Under the pieces are notes generated by a model that made no database searches, had not been told where the DNA came from, and saw only the letters and a program-made list of their open reading frames with translations. From NCBI GenBank assembly GCA_963680875.1, contig OY804584.1, positions 91,138,031-91,202,030 of the forward strand: a DNA stretch of 64,000 nt, in the 5' to 3' direction. This stretch comes from Bathymodiolus brooksi (Eukaryota > Mollusca > Bivalvia > Mytilida > Modiolidae). Within the stretch, counting starts at the first letter, position 1; each line of letters starts with the position of its first letter. The position numbers and the translations under genes were made by a program. This document shows positions 58,301 through 64,000 of the stretch, piece by piece.

Positions 58301-61300
58301 AAATTTGAATTAACACCAAACAGTGCCGACTTTGTTCTCCAGACACCCTTGTCTGCCCATCGTCTGCCATTATTAATTTAATTGTGTACCGAAGGTAATT
58401 AGTAAGAACGTATCTGATTAGTCGATGAAAAAACTTAACTCGATGATGATTGGCTACTACTTTTAAGATAATTGGGAAACACCATTTCTATTTTAAGGTG
58501 TCTGGAGGAGCGTTGGAATGTTATGTTCAACTCTCGTGACTTTTTGTTTTGCGCATTGAATATAACGTTTTATCAAAGAACATTACTAGGGACGTCAGTC
58601 AATCAGAAAAGACATTATCTGAAGTCATATAATAAGAAAAATTATCAATAAATATTCACCATTAGATCATATCTGCACCCTCCAAACTGATAACTTTTCT
58701 GTGCTACTAAAATATAACTTAAGACTCACATGAGCTTGAATCTTAAATCAAAATTTGTAACATTTCTAGTGCTGGTTCTCAAGAAGAATTGTTTTTAAAG
58801 ATTTGCTTTTTATCCCCGTTTGAAGGCCACTTATAGTCCCTTCTCAGTGAGGATCAACTTCATTTGCATAAATCTGAAACTCCTTTTCACCAAGGATCGT
58901 TTCTATCAAGTTCATTCAAAATTAGTTGTGTAGCTTTGCAGAAGAAGATTCAAAAGGGAAAAGTTAATGGATGGCGGACTGATAATGGAGGTGTCAAACC
59001 ACTAATTCACCAATCAGAGCTTGGAACATATACGAAAGTAGTCCCTTTTCAAGAAAAAAGTTCCTTTCACTTTGTAGTATTGTGAAAACTACTGAATGGA
59101 ATGGACTAATTAAAATTGATAATTGAAGTTAAATAAATAGGGATTATTTTGAGCCCAAATTTGATGGATTTAGTTGTATTTGAATACCTCTATGGAGGAT
59201 TTGATGCATGGCCTATAAATACTGAATTTCTTGGGGATGACTGAGCTATTTTTAGAGTAGGTGTTTTCCATTGCATGGCATTTCACTGCAAGATTTTAAA
59301 CATGCCCTGATATTTTGACAGAACGTAGAGGAATCATGGACGTTTCAGAAAATATATGGTCTTGGAAAGGTTAAACTTAAGATAAAATGACCAGGTAGGC
59401 TCGAAAAAACACAAATTTAGTAGAAAACCGTAAAGAAATTAATTGGTGGTTTGACACCTTAAGACAAAAACGTCAAAATTATCTTTTGTTGCTATCATGT
59501 TCAAATTAGCCTAAAAATGGCACAACAGACCCAGGGTGACATTTTTCATACAAAAATGTTACAAAATGCATTGTGGTGTCAGATTACATGGTCAAAATGC
59601 ATGTTATGTAATATTTTGGAATATTGCTCCCAAACACTGGATATACATGGACACCTGGTATTGTGGCTCATTTTCTTTTTCTTTATGACTTTATAATTAT
59701 AGGGAATATGTTATTGAATGTGTTTTTGCAGTAGAAGGGCATATAATATTGAAAATATGGTTGATATTAAGAATTTAAAAAATTTCATCATGCAGCAGTT
59801 TGTCGACTTCAAATATAGGATATGGTGATATCATGATTGGATTTTTTTCAATCCTACACATTTTTTCTGGTAAATTTTGATAGTTTCAGTTAGAATACAT
59901 GTACAATGTACTTACAAAATAATATAAGGCTATAGAAAGCAGTTTTAATTGAAAATTATGTAGTAAAAACCTGGTAATTTAAGTGATCCCAGAAAAATTA
60001 TTTTGACTGCTTAGCATTTTCTGTTAATTTTTCAAATTGTCAATTTGAATTTCATGTTTTAGAGTATTATTTGGCTGTAACAGTACATTTGAACATCCAG
60101 CTTACTTAAACAGTGGAAAAAAACAATGTGGAAGCATACATTTATTGAGTTTTGGGGGAAATTATAGTTGTGCACCATCAGAAATTCCAAGACTTGAATA
60201 TCAATAAATCATATTTTTGCAAATTTGATGGAATTAGAAGGACTTTTAACTAAAGATGTATATACAAAAACATATTTTATGTCTTAAACCACATAATTTA
60301 TGGGATAAAAGCATGAATTAACAAAATAAAGAATGATGTGAGCTCATTTTATGGGACGAAAAAATGGGGGGCTAAATGCAAACATTTCATAGTATGTAGC
60401 TATTGAATATACAACTAAGGCATATATATGTGTTAAAATTGCTTATTATGTTAGAAATTAGCTTAATAACTGTTATATATAAGAGAATAGGTAAGTTTTG
60501 GTATATTAAACAATCTGAACTCAACAGCTGTAAATTGAGATATTTTCATTAAAAATCTTCAAGGGGGTACCTTTGCTTTTGAACACTTATACTTGCAAAT
60601 ATCAGACAGCCACATACCTTATGAGGTTTTTTTGGGTTGATATTTTCTAAGGAATAGAAATTAGGCCAACAAATGGTGAAAGAAACAAGTTTTTGTGCTC
60701 TTTAGGTGTCAAACCACTAATTCACCAATCAGAGCTTGGAACATATACGAAAGTAGTCCCTTTTCAAGAAAAAAGTTCCTTTCACTTTGTAGTATTGTGA
60801 AAACTACTGAATGGAATGGACTAATTAAAATTGATAATTGAAGTTAAATAAATAGGGATTATTTTGAGCCCAAATTTGATGGATTTAGTTGTATTTGAAT
60901 ACATCTATGGAGGATTTGATGCATGACCTATAAATACTGAATTTCTTGGGGATGACTGAGCTATTTTTAGAGTAGGTGTTTTCTGTTGCATGGCATTTCA
61001 CTGCAAGATTTTAAACATGCCCTGATATTTTGACAGAACGTAGAGGAATCATGTACGTTTCAGAAAATATATGGTCTTGGAAAGGTTAAACTTAAGATAA
61101 AATGACCAGGTAGGCTCGAAAAAACACAAATTTAGTAGAAAACCTTAAAGAAATTAATTGGTGGTTTGACACCTGGATGCCAAATAATGGCAAAAGCTCA
61201 TATGGCAAATGTCAGTTGAGGTAAAAAAAAAAAACAACAAAATTGTAAATATGCATTGAACCGACAGCTGAAAAAAAATCGCTTGAAAAGGCTTGGAAAA

Positions 61301-63308
61301 AAACCACAAATACACAACACACTGTATCTCATTGTCAAAAAAAACCTGTGATTTGGTAAGGTAGTTTTTAATGAAATATATTCTTTTTACTTACATAAAT
61401 CTCTAATATAGAGTAACATAGCAACAAAAATATAATCCACAAGATCAAAACCAATGCCATCAGCAAACAGTGCATCCCATAATACTAACAAATCCTGCAT
61501 CGGAAACTCTCGTCCAAATAACAATCTAATCCAGCGACTGAAAAGAGAAAAACATTTCATACCAATACTGTAGAAAATTACTTTTTTTTTAACATGAGTG
61601 ATTGGTGGTTAACGCCAAATGAGCAATATTTCAGCAAAACAAATATATCGTGTAAGAATAAATTACATTTCATAGAGAAGATGATGATATCTGCTTAGCT
61701 GGAATTTTATTGTGCTAGCTCACTGAAATAGTCTGCAGGTACAAATGTCACCCCACTTGGACATTCTTTCCTGATTCCGATTTTTGTTCTGACTCCTTAA
61801 TGCTTCATGCTTTAGCGGGTAAGCAAAATATATCAGATTTACAGTTTTGGTTTGATCCGACCGGTGCTCAAATCCATGATGTACCGCAATCGAGGTGAGC
61901 ACACTAACCATTACAACTCTGATGAAGTTCACATGGAATATAAAACAAGAGCACCGCCCACGGGTGCTGGACGCTCGACTTTTTCTTATCTGATATTAAA
62001 CTGCAAGCAATTTACAAAGTTATACATACTTCTAACTATGATGGTCATATAAGCAAATATGTTTGCAAGATTGGTAAATATAATCAGAGGGGTATAATCT
62101 TTTCTTGTAACACTATTTTGGTGCATATGAAATAAAAATAAAAAATAAAAATAAATATTTTTTTTTTGGGGGGGAGGGGGGTGGGGCAGCAGGGGCATAA
62201 TCTTTTCTTGTAACACTATTTTGGTGCATATGAAATAAAAATAAAAAATAAAAATAAATATTTTTTTTTTGGGGGGGAGGGGGGTGGGGCAGCAGGGGCA
62301 TAATCTTTTCTTGTAACACTATTTTAGTGCATATGAAATAAAAATAAAATAGAAAAAAAAATTGGGGGGGAGCAGCGGGAGGGGGTTGTATGTTGGGAGT
62401 GGGGTTTACCCTTCTGTAATGTGTTCCCCCTTTTGATAGTGAACAGGTATGTTGGGTTTCATAAAAATGCAAGTAAAAAAAGGGAAATAACTCAAATAAA
62501 ATGCTGGATAGAGTTGTCTTCTCTTGTCAACAGAACTATACACAATATCCCAAATTTCTATGTACTATGTCAAAACAAGGGCAGATAACTCTGGATATAC
62601 AAATCACAGGGTCACCTGCCTTATTGTAATGGGTTCCCCATTTGATATTGAACAGGTATGTTGAGTTTCATTTCAATGCCTATCATAATAATTGAGAAAT
62701 TGTATTTTTTGAAGAAATTCTAATTAAAAAAAGATTCAATAACTCAAATAAAATGCTGGATGGAGTTGTCTTCTCTTGTCAACAGATTGGGGTCAAGATT
62801 TTCTACCAGTGTATTGAGTTTCAAGTTAATAGCTTTGATAGTTATTGAGAAATTTTAATTATACTAAAAAAATATCCCTAATTTCTATGTACTATGTCGA
62901 AACAAGGGCAGATAACTCTGGAAATACAAATCACAGGGTCATCTGCCTTGTTGTAATTGGTTCCTCTTAGTGAACAAGTATTCCAAGTTTCAAATGGATA
63001 CCTTTGATAGCTTTTGAGAAATAGACTCTGACAAAAAACTTAACCGACCCAGATGCTGACGCCGGAGTGACGACAATAGCCCAACTTTTTTTCTTCGAAA
63101 AGTCTAGCTAATAAGTCTATTACCTATCATTTACTTACATGCCATATATTTGAGGAGGTATTTCTAGTCTATCTAGATGCATATGTAATTCTACGTCAAA
63201 CTTCTTCAGTATGTAGTCCTGTATACGAGTCAGTTTACTAACTATAACATTTGATGGGTTTAAATCTTGGGGTCTGGCAAACGGCATCGTGGTTATCTTC
63301 TCCCTAGC
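45827..63308 (-). CDS. TBC1D5: TBC1 domain family member 5 (TBC1D5), 3' part: nine exons to the stop
   Basis: Rab GTPase-activating protein; in vertebrates TBC1D5 acts on Rab7, binds retromer and LC3, and works in endosome-to-Golgi and autophagy trafficking. Exons in transcript order: 63308-63139, 61537-61395, 57557-57451, 55005-54933, 52375-52187, 51074-50800, 49339-49240, 48548-48469, 46312-45827. GT-AG and phase agree at all eight junctions. The first three exons carry the C-terminal half of the TBC domain ([59 protein letters not shown]), close to vertebrate TBC1D5. The rest is Ser/Thr-rich and poorly conserved, ending in an acidic tail (SDSSEDSA). The catalytic Arg and Gln fingers lie upstream, outside the window. 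Confidence 0.92.
46338..46550 (+). repeat. SINE-B copy
   Basis: GTCTATCACCACTAACGTTG, GTGAGTTTGAACCCCTCTCA (B box), GGTGGTTTTCTCCGGGTACT and tail AGTGGCGTTATACACCATAA. It starts about 26 nt above the last TBC1D5 exon, in the opposite orientation. Confidence 0.85.
46601..47018. repeat. 210-bp tandem duplication
   Basis: AAGAGATAATTTTTTCAGAT starts both units (46601, 46811). They share ACATGATGAAGAAAGTCTGT and differ at only a few bases. Confidence 0.92.
47018..47108 (-). repeat. SINE-B fragment
   Basis: TTTCAGTCATATTGTGGCAG and CCTAGAGAAAACAACAGACC; diverged. Confidence 0.5.
47254..47515 (-). repeat. SINE-B copy
   Basis: GGTTTATGGTATTTAATGCC, GGTGGAGGAAACTGGAGTAT, CACCTCGCCTAAGCGTTATT and AGTTATAAATCCAACTATCA. 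Confidence 0.82.
47645..48460. mobile_element. TIR element of the CAGTNAAACCTG family with internal 79-bp array
   Basis: Left end near ACTGTCAAACCTGCTTAAGC; right end GACAGGTTTGCCTGTA. The 79-bp unit (GACAATTTTCAAATGTTTTC, TTGGAAGATCGCATAAGACA, GGTTTGACTGTATGTGCCGT and so on) is repeated about 8.7 times from 47770 to 48460. Each unit contains the element's own terminal motif AAGACAGGTTTGACTGTA. Confidence 0.8.
48469..48548 (-). CDS. TBC1D5: TBC1D5 exon, coiled-coil part 2
   Basis: 80 bp. Encodes [20 protein letters not shown] and AIAGIKQ. Acceptor TTACAG, donor GTAATG. A 79-bp tandem array begins about 12 nt past the donor. Confidence 0.85.
48618..48775 (-). repeat. SINE-B fragment
   Basis: CTGCAAGTCACTGACAAACT, GAGAGGAATTCAAACTCGCA and AGTTGTAAGTAAGACTACCA; the tail is lost. 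Confidence 0.7.
48835..49213 (-). repeat. SINE-A copy, interrupted
   Basis: TTTCAATGAGATAATGGTGA, CACCACGCTTAGTTGGATTT, CTTGATTCCGAGCCAACCAA. About 85 bp of foreign AT-rich sequence (49005-49090) comes next, then TAGCAGAGAAGCAACACATA and GGCCAGCACGCTAACCATTA. Confidence 0.78.
49240..49339 (-). CDS. TBC1D5: TBC1D5 exon, coiled-coil part 1
   Basis: 100 bp. Encodes [20 protein letters not shown] and [13 protein letters not shown], with heptad-like hydrophobic spacing. Acceptor TTTCAG, donor GTAAGT. Confidence 0.85.
49877..50556. repeat. 32-bp minisatellite, about 21 copies
   Basis: Unit TTGTCACATTCCTCCCTCAT plus TTCTGTATATTG (32 bp), almost perfectly homogeneous with single changes near 49981 and 50311. 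All three plus frames are open because the unit length is not a multiple of 3. Lies in a TBC1D5 intron. Confidence 0.97.
50800..51074 (-). CDS. TBC1D5: TBC1D5 exon, low-complexity region
   Basis: 275 bp. Encodes [20 protein letters not shown] through SSASLSQ-type Ser-rich sequence to [11 protein letters not shown]. Acceptor TTGTAG, donor GTATCA. Predicted disordered. Confidence 0.8.
51470..52186 (-). repeat. Intronic tandem copies of the upstream TBC1D5 coding exon
   Basis: Units of roughly 120-150 bp resembling the exon at 52187-52375. On the minus strand, the copy ending at 52058 reads [20 protein letters not shown] and keeps a GTAAAG donor. The one near 51545-51625 reads [20 protein letters not shown] and runs open into [19 protein letters not shown] (about 51490-51545). 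Two units between them (near 51670-51730 and 51910-51990) contain stops. Confidence 0.8.
52187..52375 (-). CDS. TBC1D5: TBC1D5 exon, Ser/Thr-rich; source of intronic copies
   Basis: 189 bp. Encodes [20 protein letters not shown], then [20 protein letters not shown] and [18 protein letters not shown]. The donor at 52186 (GTAAAG) is supported by exact phase with the next exon (G+GA). Its 3' part recurs in degenerate form through the next 0.7 kb of intron. Confidence 0.8.
52427..52583. mobile_element. Short TIR element (CAGTCGAACCTTG ends)
   Basis: CAGTCGAACCTTGTTATCTA at the left and CAGCAAGGTTCTACTG at the right, followed by TA. Pogo-like ends, 157 bp, non-coding. Confidence 0.6.
52797..52905. 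mobile_element. 109-bp mini TIR element
   Basis: GGGCTGTTCCATTTAAAT and ATTTAAATGGAACAGACC, imperfectly complementary ends around a TATATA core. Confidence 0.6.
53083..53324. mobile_element. PIF/Harbinger-like MITE, family 1 (TSD TAA)
   Basis: GGGAATGACCATTTAACTTT left, AAGTTGAATGGTCAGTCCC right, TAA on both sides (53080-53082, 53325-53327). Confidence 0.82.
53795..53985 (-). repeat. SINE-A fragment
   Basis: GCGAGTGAGTGATTGTTGGT, TCAGCTGTATCATGGTGTGA and CAACACACTCAGTTGGATTT; the head is missing. Confidence 0.75.
54012..54145. repeat. Inverted repeat (hairpin, ~50-bp arms)
   Basis: ACAGATATATCATGTTTGGG left and CCCAAACATGATATATCTGT right, also AATTTGCGAAAAATACC and GGTATTTTTCGCAAAT. A further relative of the arm (CCTAACATGATGTATCTGTT) lies at 54203. 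Confidence 0.9.
54933..55005 (-). CDS. TBC1D5: TBC1D5 exon, linker
   Basis: 73 bp. Encodes [20 protein letters not shown] then APKK. The RPxxYxxH stretch fits the vertebrate sequence after the TBC domain. Acceptor TTTCAG, donor GTAAGT, phases consistent. Confidence 0.8.
55225..55590 (+). repeat. SINE-B copies: tail fragment (55225-55285) and longer copy (55347-55590)
   Basis: The longer copy has ATGGTCGTGAGCGTATGGTA, AGTTGGATTTACAACTACCT, TTGTGGGTTCGAATCCCGCT (B box), ACCAATAAAACTGACTGCCA and AGTGGTGTTAAACACCATAA. This is the fullest 5' head of the family in the window. Confidence 0.85.
55633..56095. repeat. 67-bp tandem array
   Basis: Seven units of TTCTATACACCAAATAAAAT, CAGTACGACAAAGATTCTCA and TATGTAGAGTTTACCAACAG. 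Confidence 0.95.
56095..57400. repeat. 86-bp tandem array, about 13 copies, inside a dispersed repeat
   Basis: Unit AAGCTGTTCCTTTACTTTAA, TTTGTGTCCAAGTGTAATGT, TAGATAGTCTCTCATGTTCA, TTTACATCCATATCCTTTCT. The leader (56095-56215) matches 42775-42890, where only one unit is present. Confidence 0.95.
57451..57557 (-). CDS. TBC1D5: TBC1D5 exon: end of TBC domain
   Basis: 107 bp. Encodes [20 protein letters not shown] and [15 protein letters not shown], matching the vertebrate region ending LRDP. Donor GTAAGA. Confidence 0.93.
57590..57969. mobile_element. TIR element of the CAGTNAAACCTG family with internal 51-bp array
   Basis: Left end CAGTAAAGCCTGTCAAAACC, right end GTTTAGACAGGTTTCACTG, TA on both sides. 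Five 51-bp units (GTTAATTTACCCTGTACAAA onward) start at 57677, 57729, 57780, 57831 and 57882. The 104-codon frame across it comes from the repeat (51 is a multiple of 3). Confidence 0.88.
58161..58289. repeat. 129-bp hairpin with perfect 15-bp core arms
   Basis: CAACCCATGGAACAT and ATGTTCCATGGGTTG around a single C. The arms extend with mismatches through GGTGAATACA / TGTATTCACC to ATATTATACA / TTATTATAT. Confidence 0.9.
58290..58989. other. TBC1D5 intron, no gene
   Basis: Contains an outer inverted pair (CTCCAGACACC near 58339, GGTGTCTGGAG near 58497) that may mark a decayed TIR element. Otherwise nothing. Confidence 0.4.
58990..61173. mobile_element. Composite unit: two 469-bp TIR elements in direct order around a 1.25-kb centre
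   Basis: Copies at 58990-59458 and 60705-61173, both GGTGTCAAACCACTAATT to AATTGGTGGTTTGACACC, differing at about six positions by eye. TGGA borders the outer ends on both sides (58986-58989, 61174-61177). TTA borders both inner ends (59459-59461, 60702-60704). The centre has no coding frame. Confidence 0.8.
61395..61537 (-). CDS. TBC1D5: TBC1D5 exon: core TBC motif C region
   Basis: 143 bp. Encodes [40 protein letters not shown] and LLYIRD, the most diagnostic TBC segment here. Joins in phase at both ends. Confidence 0.95.
61598..61920 (-). repeat. SINE-A copy
   Basis: GAGTGATTGGTGGTTAACGC tail, GCTAGCTCACTGAAATAGTC, TTTGGTTTGATCCGACCGGT and head ATCGAGGTGAGCACACTAAC. Confidence 0.8.
61944..63113 (+). 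mobile_element. ~1.2-kb non-autonomous element with GACAATAGC-hairpin-AGCTAA end
   Basis: Begins near ACAAGAGCACCGCCCACGGG. It carries a 103-bp triplication at about 62094-62400 (ATAATCTTTTCTTGTAACAC, poly-T/poly-G), then two related internal segments (ATTTCTATGTACTATGTC at 62556 and 62880). It ends ACGCCGGAGTGACGACAATA, GCCCAACTTTTTTTCTTCGA, AAAGTCTAGCTAA. The terminal layout parallels the 312-bp element at the other end of the window. Confidence 0.65.
63139..63308 (-). CDS. TBC1D5: TBC1D5 exon: TBC domain segment before the RWIRLLFG block
   Basis: 170 bp, phase 0 in, two extra bases out. Encodes [20 protein letters not shown], then helix-forming [20 protein letters not shown] and PPQIYG. 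Acceptor TTTCAG, donor GTAAGT. Confidence 0.9.
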
Positions 63309-63365
63309 CTGAAATCATGTAAAACTTCTAATAATGATCTTATTTACAAAAAATAAATTGATTTG

Positions 63366-63623
63366 TAGGGTTAGGGTTATTGCGTTTAATGCCACTTTCA
63401 ACAATCTTTTGGTTATATTATGGCGGTCAGTATTATTGGTGGAGGAAACCGGAGAAAACCATTGACAGGTCGTAAGTCCTTAAAAACTTTATCACATAAT
63501 GTTGTATCAAATGCACCTCGCCATGAGAGGTATTCGAACTCACAACTTCAGTAGTGATAGGCACTGATTGCACAAGTAGTTGTAAATCCAATTACCATAT
63601 GATCATAACCACGATGGCCTCCA
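63366..63623 (-). repeat. SINE-B copy
   Basis: GGGTTATTGCGTTTAATGCC, GGTGGAGGAAACCGGAGAAA, GAGGTATTCGAACTCACAAC and AGTTGTAAATCCAATTACCA. Confidence 0.85.
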
Positions 63624-64000
63624 AATTGATTTGTAGCACAGTGAATTCATAAAAAATATAGTCTGATCCTATGGTACCGCATGCACAGGTTCTATGATAC
63701 TGTGTATTCATACGCTATTTCAACCAATTTTCGTCACCTTTAAAAAAAATTTTTAATTACCATGGTAACATAGGACCCAGATACATGTATATGCTTTAGT
63801 CAATAAAAAAAGACAATCATGTTCAATAATTAGATACTCTGAAAAAAATGAAGACCATAACAGTGTCAAGTTTCAATTTAATAGGACTAGTATTTTTTTT
63901 TTTTTTCTTAATTCGTACCAAATTAATTAAAACCTGATATACCCAGTGGTGGCCATTATGTATGTAAAGATAGAACACATATTTAATGGGCCAGAGTGAC
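63624..64000. other. TBC1D5 intron at right edge, no recognised feature
   Basis: AT-rich with a long poly-T run near 63893-63906. No exon with TBC homology was seen. Confidence 0.4.

Noticed and set aside
62113..62472. Pro/Phe-rich frames on the minus strand
   Set aside because: They arise from the 103-bp triplicate with poly-G and poly-T runs.
1..64000. CRISPR arrays, prokaryotic operons or phage modules
   Set aside because: All short regular repeats are head-to-tail tandem arrays without unique spacers, and the genes have spliceosomal introns.

Overview
The window is eukaryotic, intron-rich, AT-rich and crowded with repeats. It most likely comes from a bivalve mollusc, and a mussel (Mytilidae) is my best guess. 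Reasons: two animal genes with short exons and GT-AG introns, many tRNA-derived SINEs, foldback MITEs, a Penelope-like retroelement with a tail I associate with mussel genomes, and two non-autonomous elements ending in a GACAATAGC-hairpin-AGCTAA motif common in bivalve sequence. There is nothing prokaryotic: no operons, CRISPR arrays or insertion sequences.

Gene 1 (minus strand, 15711 down to 1577, running off the left edge) is the 5' part of a fibrillar collagen. It has a signal-peptide exon, a 5.4-kb first intron, one exon holding a complete ten-cysteine VWC domain, two short non-helical exons with a telopeptide-like Asp-Glu-Lys-Ala-Gly-Gly site, and then Gly-X-Y exons of 45, 54, 54, 54, 54, 54 and 99 bp that all start on a complete Gly codon. 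Gene 2 (minus strand, 63308 down to 45827, running off the right edge) is the 3' part of TBC1D5, a Rab-GAP of the retromer/autophagy pathway. Nine exons were placed by splice sites with matching phase at every junction. They encode the C-terminal half of the TBC domain, a long low-complexity tail and the stop codon.

Between the genes (about 15.7-45.8 kb) I see no host gene. The interval holds SINEs, an inverted-repeat element with a nested 29-bp transposon remnant (19.8-20.3 kb), a 754-bp foldback element inside a SINE (24.5-25.2 kb), a decayed CR1/Jockey-group LINE with both ORFs (26.4-30.5 kb), a decayed Penelope-like element split by a MITE (32.1-33.3 kb), a 1.18-kb TIR element whose right end lies in a 416-bp tandem duplication (33.8-35.6 kb), a 2.5-kb 31-bp minisatellite (35.8-38.3 kb) and a composite tandem element (39.3-40.6 kb).

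Three themes stand out. First, several tandem arrays sit inside dispersed elements, and in two cases an unexpanded relative lies elsewhere in the window, so the seed can be read directly. Second, three tandem arrays begin within about 25 nt of 5' splice sites in the two genes, and one of them is made of copies of a coding exon. Third, transposition is recorded well: target-site duplications can be read for a SINE, PIF/Harbinger-like MITEs, hAT-like MITEs and a subterminal-repeat TIR element, which allows nesting order to be inferred. All assignments are from reading the sequence; no database search was run.
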